DNA from: Fragilaria crotonensis | Taxonomy: Eukaryota; Bacillariophyta; Fragilariophyceae; Fragilariales; Fragilariaceae | NCBI GenBank assembly: GCA_022925895.1 | Contig: JAKSYS010000275.1 | Coordinates: 1 to 64,000 of the forward strand | Length of the DNA stretch: 64,000 nt | Direction of reading: 5' to 3' | Shown here: piece after piece, positions 46,782 through 58,178 of the stretch | Numbering within the stretch: the first letter of the stretch is position 1 | Layout: every line of letters starts with the position of its first letter | The notes under the pieces: generated by a model | Databases searched by the model: none | What the model saw: the letters and a program-made list of their open reading frames with translations, nothing else | Told to the model about the DNA's origin: nothing | Translations under genes and position numbers: made by a program

Positions 46782-48507
46782 CGAACATCTGGTTTACAAT
46801 TGCCATTGAAACTCGCCACAATAACGTAACTCGTACAAGTACTGTTATTAGATAATGGTCACACAGTACAATGCACAATGCACTAACTAGAGTACTCGTA
46901 CTCCGAGTACCTGGTACAGTACGAGCAGATTCCCTTCATCGTTTATTAGCACTTGTACTCCGTACTGTCCGCGTATGCCAGGTTCGTACTGGTTCCTGCA
47001 TTTCTCAACACCGTATGTACTCCAGTACTTCGTAGGCTAGCATGTCATATTCCATACGGTAGTCCACGTACTAGGTTTCAAATGCTTCGCAAGCCTCGTC
47101 AATGTAGTGCCATGTAACCCTTTGCACCAATTTTGTTATGATGATCAACAAATGGGTGGACAACCTGCGCGATAACCTTCATAATTCTGATTGCAAAGGT
47201 TGTCACATCACTCAACCTTTGCAAAGATAGTACCATCATGGGCCTGAAGATGATGACTGCCGCAACAATGATGTCACGGATGATTGTACTCTTTACATCA
47301 TGTCCAGAAAATGCTGGTGAAATCTTCAAGGAACTTGCAGATCATATTCTATTGGACGAGCAACTGGGCTAGCAGCAGAAAAGATCAATGTAGAAGGGTG
47401 ATAGCAGGCATGTGGACTGCAGTGACCATGATGATGTTTGTGGTAGTAGCTAGCAACAATTCAGAGGTGGTTATTCGAACCAAGCTTTAGGTCAGCACAT
47501 TGGAGAGAATACTTTACAGCAAGGTTCCTACTGGTGAGCTATGCTGAATGCATCAGTCACAAGGACTCCAGAGTTCCTAAAACAAATTTTTTAATCAAAA
47601 GGTGGACCTCCAGATTTCAATTACTCAATTGCAAAATAACATTCAGCTATCTCATCTATGCAGCAAACTTACTGTTGCAAGGAGATTGAACAAGGTTAGA
47701 GTCAAACAGAGTCCTTCATTAACGATGCGGGAACGCATTTTCGACGTTGACGAATACGAGGTTAACCCAGCTGTCGGGTGGCTTGAGCAGTGAGCACTTC
47801 AGAGGGCTGTTCCTAAGTACGTACGCCATGAATCGCCCTTCGACGTATGACATTTTCGATGGCATGCATGTCGCTAAATCTATGCGCATACGCATACTGA
47901 AGGACGGCCTTTCCTGATCCTGAGGATGCAAAGAAGGTCATCGGTCATCGGTCATCCGAATACGACTACAACTACGCAGTTAATCAAAATTGCCTATACG
48001 ATTTCTTTTGCATGTTACATAGGCGCGACATTAATGCATATCGCTACTGTGTACACCCAACACAACACCACGTCTCACGTTTCACTCTTAAAGCGCTTCT
48101 GAGTCATCGGTTGTCGGCAGGTCAAAAGGTGGCATGAATATGCATACCGATAAACTGATTGCGGTCATTGCAGTCATTATGGTCATCGATCGGAAATCGG
48201 AACCTGAGGCGGTGACTATTGTATAATAGCTACTACCAGTACGGTATTAGTACCTGGTACTGGCAGATCTGGAATAGTCTACCACGGCCTTAAGTAATCT
48301 CCTCTGGAGTTTGGATTCCGGACTTTACTCCGGTTCTCCGGTTCTCCGGTTACTCCAGCTACCAGAACGAAAACACCCCCCGCTATGCATATCAGCTGCG
48401 AGCTGCGCCAGCTGTGAATTGATATACTGGCGGAAACCCCGCGTGTCAATCATTCGCATTCTCTACTACCGGTAGTCGCTTCGGAGACACGGAATAGACA
48501 GTTGAGA
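46782..48507. other. Intergenic, no gene recognised
   Basis: GTAC-rich at 46830-47060, including GTACTCCAGTAC at 47017-47028. It also holds short GGTCATCGG repeats near 47935-47960 and repeated CCGGTTCTCC near 48330-48350. Open frames are under 80 codons. The promoter of the ankyrin gene must lie toward the right end. Confidence 0.45.
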
Positions 48508-50445
48508 ATGGCCATGGTCGTCATAGGTTCTGATGAACCTATGGATGAGTCGCTAATGCATCCGACGGAAGCGGATGTGGTAAGGATCACCGACGACGAG
48601 GCAGCCCAACTTGACCTCATGTCCCTGATATCGAGATTCGAGTGGCGACGTGTAATGAATCGGATGAAGGAGTCACCACACGAGGCCAAGAAGAAGCAAG
48701 TCTTCGATTTGGACGGGGGCGAGACGACAAGCTACCCATTGCACCTTGCTGTTAGCAAGAAGCCGCCGGTAAGAGAACGCAACCTATGTTCACCTTTCAT
48801 CGCGCGTATCGCATATCTGGTTGTGACATAGAAGTACTACGACCTAGTACCCGATACTCAAACCCTTTCCTCGATACTTGTTTCTCAGGTGCACGTCGTG
48901 GACGCGTTGATAGAAGGATATCCCGATGCTGTCAAATCCCGAGAGGACAAGTGGGGTCGATTGCCCCTTCATATTGCATGCATCCATTCTGCCTCTGCCC
49001 AGGTTCTTCGACTACTAATGGAAAAGTACGAAGAATCACTGCGAATCACAGATAAGGTTTATGGTCGTCTCCCCTTGCATTTTGCTTGTTTGTACGGATC
49101 GCCATTTGAAATTTCCCTCCTGGTTGGTGCAGAGCAACGTGCGTTGGTGTTTAAGGATGCAAATGGCAAGACGCCCAAGGACTTGGCGGAGGAGTCGTGC
49201 AATTCTCATCGAGAGGCGATAGTGATGAGACTCGAAGAGCGAACTCGTGTTGTGACAGAAGCCATGATTCTGAGAAGGCAACAACAGTCCGAATCTGCGC
49301 AGGATCAGCTGAAACGAAAAGTCACGTCGCGGAGGAGTAGCAAAACTGCAGTCATAATTCCATCGGAAGATATTCAAGCCGTTCATCAGGCAAATCGACG
49401 AGCGAAATCATTGGGACTTGGCGATATGGCTGGCGATGTGACTGTACGCAAGGCCAACACTGCGAGAACCAAGTCTATGGGACTGGGGGACTCTTCTCAC
49501 ACCGAGAAAATTCGTCGCGGCAGCTACGCTTCCAAAGCTATGACGAAGTTGGAGCGAATGAAAGCGTTTGCTGGGTCTCGAGCGATGGACGATTCGAACG
49601 TCGGCAAGGAGAGCAAATCCTCTAAGCGAAATCGTGTTGGAAACAAAGCGAGCGCTACCCGACAGACGTTTGCACGCCGAACGTCCGATCCTGCAAATTC
49701 TCGCTACCTGAATCAGAAGAATGGTGGCAGCTTGATGTCCAACTTGCAAAAAAAGCTCCAGAAGGCCGAGAGCAGCGAACCCGACTCTGATGGTATTGAC
49801 AGCTCCAGGAAATCGGACAAAAAAATGGATAAGCTCTCAGTGTTTCTTCAATCACACGAGGCTGATAGCTCTGATGAGGAACGCGGATCGGAGCTCAAGA
49901 GTGTTGGTGCCCAGTCCCTCCCGGCCCTTTTGCAATCAACGCGTGCAAGTCAAAAGCCTCTGCAGAGGGCAGAAAATAGACGAATCGCCAAGACATTTAT
50001 GTTTGACGATTCCGATGATGGTATGGATTTACCCACTTCATCGAAGGGAACGTCATCGAATCCTCAGTCAGACGATTCTTTGGAAGAAAAGTCACAATTG
50101 GTCGCAATGAACGAGCAGCTTCGAAACTTAAATATACGACGAGAGGCTTTGACACAGGAATGTGAGGCAATATGTGCAACTATTGCCAAGAAAGAGGAGG
50201 CTGCACTTCGCTCTCGGAAGGTTGTCAGCGATATCAGACGTCAACTACGAGAGCTTCAGGAGAAGCTCGAAAAGGAGCAGACTGCACTGTCATTAGCAGA
50301 AACAGGTCTTCAGCTTCAGAACGAAACTCTCGCGGTCCATGAGATCAAGATCAGGACCGTCGATTCTGAGAAAGCCATGGTGTTGGCGGAAAAAGCAAAG
50401 TTGGAAAACAAGGTCAACGTTTCTGCCGATGAGGTGAAAACATAG
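48508..50445 (+). CDS. Ankyrin-repeat protein with coiled-coil tail
   Basis: Two exons, 48508-48768 and 48889-50445, with a 120-bp intron (GTAAGA..TTTCTCAG) spliced in phase 0. The product has about 605 residues. Ankyrin-type repeats run from about residue 70 to 190: TSYPLHLAVSKKPP, KWGRLPLHIACIHSASAQVL, KVYGRLPLHFACLYGSPFEI and NGKTPKDLAEESC. The middle is basic and serine-rich with an internal repeat (RRAKSLGLGDMAG, ARTKSMGLGDSSH) and acidic patches (EADSSDEERGSE, FDDSDDGMD). Residues from about 470 to the end are a long coiled coil (VAMNEQLRNLNIRREALTQE, SDIRRQLRELQEKLEKEQ). This suggests a structural or scaffolding protein; function is not known. The ATG at 48508 gives an uninterrupted first exon. 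Confidence 0.82.
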
Positions 50446-51438
50446 TGTGCGAAAGACACTAGCGGCTGGCGTGTACTTGGAGTATGGAGTAGAAAGTAGG
50501 TGGGTTGTACTTGCCTCTTGCTTTATACTCTACCTGGTACCACGCCACGCCCATTGCTGCTCGGAAATGGTTGCAATATAGTCACCTACTACATGTACTT
50601 GACATTCGACGTCACGTTCAAGGCCTCTGTTTCATATGGAACCTGGTATCTGGAATCAGGTCGGCATTTGAAAAGCAGTTCCAATGTCAGGGTCTGGGCA
50701 TGCTGTGGACGCTGGTTCGGACGATTGTAACTGTCCTATCGCAACTCTGGGCGTCCGCTATTGTAGTCCCTCAGGTGGATTTTCTCCGTGAAGAAGTTGG
50801 TTGTACAAGGTTGATTGCCATTCACCCGCGGGTTCTGGCAGAAAACTGATGGCGATTGCCATCAATTTTTTAGCAGTCGTATTAGCAGATTGAAATAATA
50901 GTGTTGGCTTGAAATTGGATTAGGATTATTGTTTGAATTGTATGCAGTTCTTTCGCCTTATAAAACGAACGACCAGTTTCTCAAATAGTTTCCTACGAAG
51001 CTAACCTACTACTGTTAGTTCAATGATCGAAATGAATGTCGCTGATCAGTTATCCAGCTTAACCTACCAAGATTCCTTGAAGTCTTGACATAGTTGCGTG
51101 TATGCATACAAATATAATCCTACTGTACAATCCTATAATCTCTTTGGGTCCAGTTGTCCATTTTTAGTCAGAACGCTGAGTACGCAATACATACGCAATA
51201 CTCGGATGAGAGCCGTGTGCCTGTACCGTGTATGTAACCAGGTACCGGGGTACTGTACAATGCATGTGGTACTCCAGTACTTATAGCAGTACTGTAGCTA
51301 CTGATTGATACTGGAGTACAAAACAGCGTTCTTCCCACAGTGTCACGTGACTGTCACAAGTGCGAATGTGACAGGTCCTTTGTGCCTCTTCTCCCTCGCT
51401 TCCGAGTCGGATGACGACCTTCGCAAGCGTCGTTCCCG
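50446..51438. other. Intergenic, no gene recognised
   Basis: Includes GTAC-rich patches and a GTACTCCAGTAC palindrome at 51269-51280. Small frames here show no recognisable feature. The transporter promoter should be near the right end. Confidence 0.45.
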
Positions 51439-52905
51439 ATGGCTGCGCCGTCGTACCAAGCACTCTCAGTTGACGCTGTCGATGGAGAGACATGGATAGT
51501 GCAGACGCAGAATGATAATCTTGCAGACCGACAACCAGTTAATGAGGTGCCATCTGATAAAAAGTTGTCCTCCTTTGATGCCTTCATTCACCTGGTGAAA
51601 GGAAATCTTGGACCAGGTTGTCTCAACCTACCGCATGCCTTTTCTCTCGCAGGATGGGCACTGGGGTCGATACTCTTTGTCATCATCGCATTACAAGGAA
51701 TCTACAGTATGTGTCTCCTATTGTACTGTAAAAATCTGCTGAATCAAAGAAACAACGACAACAATGTCAAGTCCTTCATGGACGTTTCTAGGGCGGCGTT
51801 GGGTTTCTATGGTGGACGCATTGTAGAAATACTTCTGTTCGTCTTGCAAAGTGGAGTCTGTTGCGTATTTCTTTCACTCGTCAGTACGAATCTGGTCGCT
51901 GCCGTGCCAGGTCTTTCAGTCGTCGCCTGCGTTGGCCTCGTCACGCTCTTGTTTATGGCCATGGTTCTGCTCCGCTTCCTAAAGGATCTAATCTGGTTGT
52001 GCGCAACGGCAAATGCATTCATGATTGTCGCAGTAATGACTGCAACCGTTGCAGGTTTGTGGAACTACGTTGAACAACAACCTGCCAACATTGTTGCAGC
52101 CAATCCTACGTCATCAGCTGTTATTACATTTACATGCGACATGTTTTTCGCTTTTGAAGGCATTGGCTTGGTCCTGCCTGTTGAAAACAGTTGCAACCTT
52201 CCGCAACAGAGTTTTCCTCGCATTCTTATATCCAGCATGTCCGTAGTGGCCACCTTGTTTTTGTTGATTGGCATCTCAGGATCGATCGGCTTCCCTTCGA
52301 TTCGTTCAGGATCTGTGACGGCTTACCTGGAACGAGAATACCCACAGTTGATTTGGTTTTCCATGGTCAATTGTCTCGTCATTGTCGCAGTGGCCTTTAC
52401 GTTTCCACTGCAGTTGGCTCCTGCGATGGAGGTGTTGGATCAATGGTTGGATGGAACCCTCGAAGACCCCAGGGTCGACAGCGGAGCATCCTGTGGTCTT
52501 GATGTTACTTCCTCTGAGGAAGACTTCGACAGGAGCAGCATGCAAAACCTGTCACCGACGCAGAATGTCGCGATTGCTCAGGATGAGCTGTTCCCTGCAC
52601 AAAGTTCTCAACATCAACAGCATTGCTGCAACTCCCACTCCTGGCTCCTTCGGCGTTGGGGAATGGTAATCTTGTGTGCCATGATAGTACTCCTGGTGAA
52701 TGATCTTGGAGTTCTCATGTCTTTGTTCGGGGCTGTTGGACAGACAGGCTTAGCTGGTATGCCATGTGCTGTCTTCTTGGCGTTGCAGTACCAGGGGATT
52801 GCGCCCAAGAATGTTTTGTGGAGCGTGCTGAATATGCTGATATTGGCTTTCTGCTTTACCGTCATGGTAACCGGATGCTTCTTGGTCGCCACGGAACTTT
52901 TCTAG
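51439..52905 (+). CDS. Amino acid/auxin permease family transporter
   Basis: Intact 488-residue polytopic membrane protein of the AAAP family (Aa_trans, PF01490), which moves amino acids with protons, most like the SLC36 branch. The N-terminal 40 residues are hydrophilic. The first membrane segment region is FDAFIHLVKGNLGPGCLNLP, the family hallmark GxGxLxLP-like loop. About eleven hydrophobic spans follow. TFTCDMFFAFEGIGLVLPVE (about residues 230-250) matches the conserved sixth-segment region, where substrates bind in relatives. A long hydrophilic loop (about 345-405) rich in Ser, Gln and His separates the last three spans, which include GAVGQTGLAGMPCAVFLALQ. The membrane in which it acts (plasma or vacuolar) cannot be told. 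It is convergent with the next gene, 500 bases apart. Confidence 0.88.
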   Translation: MAAPSYQALSVDAVDGETWIVQTQNDNLADRQPVNEVPSDKKLSSFDAFIHLVKGNLGPGCLNLPHAFSLAGWALGSILFVIIALQGIYSMCLLLYCKNLLNQRNNDNNVKSFMDVSRAALGFYGGRIVEILLFVLQSGVCCVFLSLVSTNLVAAVPGLSVVACVGLVTLLFMAMVLLRFLKDLIWLCATANAFMIVAVMTATVAGLWNYVEQQPANIVAANPTSSAVITFTCDMFFAFEGIGLVLPVENSCNLPQQSFPRILISSMSVVATLFLLIGISGSIGFPSIRSGSVTAYLEREYPQLIWFSMVNCLVIVAVAFTFPLQLAPAMEVLDQWLDGTLEDPRVDSGASCGLDVTSSEEDFDRSSMQNLSPTQNVAIAQDELFPAQSSQHQQHCCNSHSWLLRRWGMVILCAMIVLLVNDLGVLMSLFGAVGQTGLAGMPCAVFLALQYQGIAPKNVLWSVLNMLILAFCFTVMVTGCFLVATELF

Positions 52906-53404
52906 AAGATCATGTGTATGCCGATGTCGTGTTGGACGTTGACTGCCTTTTTCGCCAGGATGCACTGCTGTCAGGCTACATGTCCCGCCTGCTGCTGCTC
53001 CTGCTCCGGCCATTCCTCCTCCGTGTTGCCATCTCGCTGGGCAAGGGTGTGTCTTAATAGACAAGCAGCTAGCCTCCGGGCTTGCCCTACTAGACATTCA
53101 CTAGAAAAACATTGCTTCAGCATTCAGTACTATTTATCCGATTACACTACAACCCATCACGCATAAACTCATAAATAAGTGAGTTCATCAATTCTTATAG
53201 TTTGTGGACTTATCCATGAATGTACCAGGTACACAGATAAACTGGAACGTGTGAAGATAATACATATGTGATGTACTGCATGGATCTCACTTCAAGGTGG
53301 ACCGCACTCCTTCATAAGTTACCTTGCGATTCCTCAAGTCGTGACTGAGGGACTGTACTGCTGTCGACCAAGCGCAAGTTGCGCAAATCGTCCGGCCCCT
53401 CCCA
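52906..53404. other. Convergent intergenic region
   Basis: Shared 3' flank of the transporter and the sulfotransferase fusion. No gene or clear terminator is seen. The sequence just after 52905 is open in another frame but looks like a shadow. Confidence 0.5.
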
Positions 53405-55231
53405 TCATGAGGACTTACTCTTGAGGTATCTCTTCTGACTAACACCGCCCACCTTTTCGATCAAAAGATCCAGACACCCGTAGAACTTTCCAGGAGTGTG
53501 GATGATCAATGGAGAAGCCTTGGTCACACTGTGGATCAAGACGTCTTCACTGTCTTTGAAAAAGACGCAACCTTCTTTTAAACCTTTCGGCCATTCGGCG
53601 ACTCCAAACAGTTCGTTCTCGTAGTCCAAGACCAGTGACTCGGGATCATGGTAAAGGAGCCCAGACATCACAGCCTGGTCGTCTTCGGTCTGGCCGATAT
53701 CCACACGATCCATAAGTCGGATAATATTGCTTGCTGGCCCAGCAAATACACCAGCATTCAAGAAAACGCTTTCGTGGTACCGTCCCGTCCTTCGATAGGC
53801 GAGCTCCGACATGAAAGTCTTCCAGGCGTTGACATTGAAGCCACCCTCGTACGGACAACTATCTTCTCCCGAGGCGCAGGCTCTCACGTTACGTTTGCCG
53901 GTGATGGGATCGAAATAGTCCAGCGGACTTGCTTGGCTCATGGCCGAAACACAGCACTGAGACTCGGCTGACATGACCACAGCGTCAGGAAGGTTCTTCG
54001 TCATTTTCTGATAGGTCGAGATGAAATGGGAAACCACGCTCGCAGCTGATTCGCTATCGGGGACATTCAGCATAACGTCTCTCGCGTCCGAGACAACAAC
54101 GAGGGTATCGTTGCGCATATTGTTCAGCATTTCACGAACGTACTTGTACTTGTCGCCCCATCCTGTAAAGCTTTTGCCGACTCCAAAAGTTGTTGTTTCG
54201 ATTTGAGCCTTCTTCGAAGCCTTTCCGCTTGTCGCGAGGAAATATCCTAGAGAGGAGTTCTCGGTGTGCTCGACTGTGCCGTCTGTCTCAAACATGATAA
54301 TGTGAACCTTCTTGAAATCGGACTTTGTCGCCCGACCCTTATTCGGTCGAAGAGAGCTGGAGGTTTTCTCAACTGGGAATGGGATCTTTTTCAGCGGCAA
54401 GCCGAACTCGTGGATACTATAGTCCACTTCATAGAACAGTTCCAAAGTCGACTCAATGCGGGGGGTTAGGAGCTTCGACATGAGATCCCATGAACCCGAA
54501 ACATCGCTGGCGGTGAGGTCCGACAGCTTATCTTTGGTGGCGAAAATGGTTTCATTGCCATGCTCGCCCCAACCTGATGCTCCAAAAGACTCCCATGCTC
54601 CGACTTTTTCGAGCAATGATCGCGCGTCCACTTCAGCATTCTCGAGGTGCCCCACAAAATTCAGTTTGGGGACGAACTTCCGGTCAATCCAGCTGCTTAT
54701 TGGAATCCAATGTTTGTCTTCGCAGGTTCGAATAAGGTTTGCGAAGCCTTTCATAGTCTGGTAGTCGAGGAGACAGTTATTACCTTCGGGACAGCACGAA
54801 TGTTTGATTGAGACATCGCTACTCATCACTTTATCAACGAAGGTGGATAGGAAGCGATCCTTTGGGTCGCGAAGAAAGGTAGCTCTGGTGTACTCGGGAG
54901 AGTTCATCATCTCGGTCGCCTGTTCGATGGAGTAGTCCGATAGGCGGGCAAGTCCATCGAACAAGTCGAGATCGAGCGACTTCCACTCTTTTATTCCCAT
55001 CATTCGTCGAAGGAGCATCAACCACAGGGTATCGGCAACCTTGGGAACTGGAAAGAAAATGAGCTTGTGGCTCTCTATTACTATGGGGGAAGAGTCGATC
55101 ATATTGTTGAAGATGCGATCATCTTGTTCAACAGGAATGTAGGAAGATGAAGGGTCGGCATTTGCGACTGGAACGCAACAGCATAAAAGGAATGCGATGG
55201 CCGCAGTGGCCGATTTCAAAATTGCGATCAT
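53405..55231 (-). CDS. Secretory sulfotransferase-glycosyltransferase fusion
   Basis: Intact, about 608 residues from ATG 55231; an upstream in-frame ATG at 55279 would add 16 residues. I prefer 55231 because it begins a textbook signal peptide (MIAILKSATAAIAFLLCCC, cleavage after VANA). The first half is a carbohydrate sulfotransferase domain (Sulfotransfer_2-like): LIFFPVPKVADTLW is the 5'-phosphosulfate site and ATFLRDPKDRFLSTFVDK the 3'-phosphate site. Paired cysteines (HSCCPEGNNCLL) fit a lumenal protein. The second half resembles the PLOD-type glycosyltransferase domain: TLVVVSDARDVMLNVPDSE carries a metal-binding DxxD, and FLNAGVFAGPASNIIRLM and EDDQAVMSGLLYHDPESL match its conserved blocks. 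Such a protein would glycosylate and sulfate a glycan or matrix polymer in the Golgi; the substrate is unknown. It may serve extracellular polysaccharide or cell-wall assembly (inference). Confidence 0.8.
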   Translation of the reverse strand: MIAILKSATAAIAFLLCCCVPVANADPSSSYIPVEQDDRIFNNMIDSSPIVIESHKLIFFPVPKVADTLWLMLLRRMMGIKEWKSLDLDLFDGLARLSDYSIEQATEMMNSPEYTRATFLRDPKDRFLSTFVDKVMSSDVSIKHSCCPEGNNCLLDYQTMKGFANLIRTCEDKHWIPISSWIDRKFVPKLNFVGHLENAEVDARSLLEKVGAWESFGASGWGEHGNETIFATKDKLSDLTASDVSGSWDLMSKLLTPRIESTLELFYEVDYSIHEFGLPLKKIPFPVEKTSSSLRPNKGRATKSDFKKVHIIMFETDGTVEHTENSSLGYFLATSGKASKKAQIETTTFGVGKSFTGWGDKYKYVREMLNNMRNDTLVVVSDARDVMLNVPDSESAASVVSHFISTYQKMTKNLPDAVVMSAESQCCVSAMSQASPLDYFDPITGKRNVRACASGEDSCPYEGGFNVNAWKTFMSELAYRRTGRYHESVFLNAGVFAGPASNIIRLMDRVDIGQTEDDQAVMSGLLYHDPESLVLDYENELFGVAEWPKGLKEGCVFFKDSEDVLIHSVTKASPLIIHTPGKFYGCLDLLIEKVGGVSQKRYLKSKSS

Positions 55232-55279
55232 TTGCGGTGGCTTCGTCGAAAGTGGGATAGAATGTTGGTAAAGGATCAT

Positions 55280-56964
55280 CGAAATAGCTTCCGCATCACA
55301 TTTCCGTTTTCATCGACTACCTTTCCTCAGTTGTCGCAACGTACAGTATGTGACCTACTGATGATCGTGCGAATGAATGTCCTACACGACATTTTCTACA
55401 TGTTGCATGACAGTATTGTCACTTTATATCCGCTGTAAATAAAGGTCGTTGAACGCTATTTGTCTCCATCCTTTCTCTCACATCAATGCAGCGACCCGAC
55501 AAATCCGTACTGGTACTTGGTATTCAAGTGCCAAGAACAACTGTAACTCAAATGCGCAATACCAATTCCAAGGTTGTACAAGTACGGCAGAGTACTTGTA
55601 TTACACAGAAATAAACGAGTCTTGCCTTGGGTCAAATGAATATTGGCAATCGTGGAAAGGACATTCTCGTCATTCTCGAATCCGCCGAATGAATGTCGTA
55701 GCTGAAAAGGGTTCTGTGTGCGTTTATTACTGAGTTTTGCAGGCTTTTAAAACTTCCGCGCGGACATCGTCGGAGCAAGATTAAGAGAGACTAATACGAA
55801 TGCTTTTTCTACTATGTACAAAATTCATTTCACTCCTGTCTAATGTCGCATACTTCTCCTATGAAGAGCCTGCTGTAGAAAGCATAAACGTATTTCACGG
55901 AGATTTGTATGACATACCCATCGAATGTTCATCAAAAATCGCCGATGGGACAGGCCACTTTAATAGTGGCATTTTCTGGGAAAAACCACTAGTAGTATTA
56001 GCCACTATTCACTATTAACCTTTCTGGTGGCGCCACTATTAACGAGTTTTTTTACGTAGAATCCATACTACGGGGCATTTGCACGCCTTAACTTTACTAG
56101 TACATTATCCCTGAAATACCACTACGAACGTACTAGCTCATATGATTTTAATATGGCTTGTTTCATCGTAATTCTGCATATCGTACAACTCCTGTAGGCA
56201 CAGTATAAAACACAGAGATGTCAGGTTCATAAACCCGATCCGGCATCCTCGCGTATCCGAACAACACGATCATCACCACACACAAAAACGAACTGAGGAC
56301 CATGACATTGAAACGGCAATTCAATCACCTTCCAATCCTCATCAGGAAAACATTTTTGTTATATACGCTCATTTATCAAGTTAATGAGGCCTTTGACCTA
56401 AAAAGTCTTCCTGATTGGCTACAATGACAACGCAACAGGCGTATTTCAAACGTTGGATCGAAGTCACGAAACAAAAACGTTACCAAGACAAATGGCTGAC
56501 CGAGGCAACAAAGTTTCAAGCAATCAAGGCTCAATTTCCTTTGCATGACTCCCTTGGATTTGATAGGGGTGCTGGGATAAACTGAGCAATTTTGTTGTGC
56601 GGTTGCTTGGGCAACAATTGATGATTTTGCCGAGAATCAAACACCACTGGAGTATTCCGACGGAAAGCAAGAGGGTTGATCGGTAAAGCAACCAGAGCAG
56701 ATTTGTTGAGGGGTAGCTACTATGCCACAACATCAGGTTTGTTACAAGATGATAGAATTAGTGATTGGTATAGTGTGGCTGGGGTTCCTCAGACATAATG
56801 GATTTGACGACTGAAATAAAATTACAATCAAGAGCGACAGGAAAGCCAAAGCTGTAGCAGCAACAGCTGGCGCGGCCGCTTTGTGCCAGTCATAAAGTTT
56901 CAATTGAATCAAATTAGAAGTAGCTGACTGTCCTATATTCTTCATTTCTCCACTAGTTTATAGG
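55280..56964. other. Intergenic with one possible small ORF
   Basis: No recognised gene except the 53-residue frame listed separately. A run of TTAATAGTGG-like short inverted pieces at 55960-56045 is the only other structure. Promoter of the divergent fusion gene should be at the left end. Confidence 0.4.
56424..56585 (+). CDS. Possible small ORF (53 aa)
   Basis: Starts MTTQQAYFKRWIEVTKQKRY and continues as a charged amphipathic helix (DKWLTEATKFQAIKAQF) to a TGA at 56583. An in-frame TGA lies a few codons before the ATG, so the start is fixed. The composition is protein-like, with Trp and Lys/Gln-rich helical spacing, but I recognise no family. It might be the end of a decayed gene. Confidence 0.25.
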   Translation: MTTQQAYFKRWIEVTKQKRYQDKWLTEATKFQAIKAQFPLHDSLGFDRGAGIN

Positions 56965-57810
56965 GAGCTCACTCGGTCACTGGCTGTCCTCGTATTCTCC
57001 TTGGCTGGTCCTCCACAGCACTCAAGGTATCGAGGAGAACTCGTTCTTGTAGTCCATTCATTCTTCCAGCACTATAGTACCAAGGACAACTCACTCGGTC
57101 TTCATTCCTCCAGCACTAAAGGTATCAAGGAGAACTCACTCGGTCACTGGCTGTCCACAAACAAGTCTTTAGTCTTTTCATTCCTCCAGCGCAATAATGC
57201 CGAGGAGGACTCACTAGAACCCTGCGGACAGTCCTCAGAGTCTCATTTCAATCATCCAGCACAAGTACAATGGTACCAAGGAGATCTTACTCGGTCACTG
57301 TCGTAGTCTCTTCATACCTCCTTGCTCCATTACACCGATAGCTTCTTGTTGCTTGGTCAATGGCTGTTGTACTAGTGAATTCATTCCTTAGCACCGGTAC
57401 GATAGTACCGAGGAGAGCTAACTCGGACACTGTTGACGTCTCTTCATTCCTTGCTACTCTGCTACCAAGAGCAGGCTTGGTCACCGGCGGCTGTCCTCGT
57501 AGTCTCTTCATTCCTCCATAGCAGTAACGCAGAGAGAACTCACTCGGTCACTGTTGTAGTCACTTCATACGAGTATCATCTCCTCCCATAGTACTATACC
57601 ATGAAGAACTCACTCCTCGGTCATTGGCTGTTACCGTATTATCGTCATCAATCCTCAAGACGAGTACAATAGACTACCAACAAGACCTCACTCGATCACT
57701 GCTGCCGTAGTCTCTTCGTTTCTCCGTTATACCAAGACCTCACTCCTCGGTCACTGCTGGCTGTCCTCGCAGGAGTGCAGAGCTCACTCGGCCACTGTCG
57801 TACAAACGGA
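56965..57810. repeat. Degenerate minisatellite (about 12 units)
   Basis: ACTCACTCGGTCACTGGCTG, then TCTTCATTCCTCCAGCAC and a GGTACCAAGGAGAA-like segment, recur at variable spacing of about 45-130 bp. Units are diverged and rearranged. Both strands lack long open frames. Confidence 0.85.
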
Positions 57811-58178
57811 TGTAAGAAGACACACATTCGCGTAATTGACAATGATCAACCGAAGCACTGACCTGCTGGTAATTGATGTGTGATCCTCATGTTGGGTTGG
57901 CATCAAGATCTTTCGATGTTTGGGAGAATTCTGAGCTCCTTCAAAAATTTAATACTGAGTCTACGTGTGCCTATGATATGTAGTCCCAGGATGAAACAAG
58001 CCATACAATTTTGAGTACAACTAGGTACGACGTCGTATTGCTTGAATGTATGTAGGTTCGTCGTACAAGTATCGTATTTCAGTACATGTGTACTTGAATA
58101 CATAACGCAGAAGTATTCATACTTCATACTTGTACTCAACAAGTACGAAACGAAAAAGTGGAGACAACAAAAGAACAA
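57811..58178. other. Region downstream of Crypton-like gene
   Basis: No gene recognised. It contains a GTAC-rich patch at 58010-58145 and may hold the end of the Crypton-like element, whose boundary I cannot define. Confidence 0.4.

Noticed and set aside
47099-47490. Opposing 70-codon frames near the ankyrin gene
   Set aside because: No conserved motifs, no splice sites, and similar-sized frames occur by chance throughout the window.
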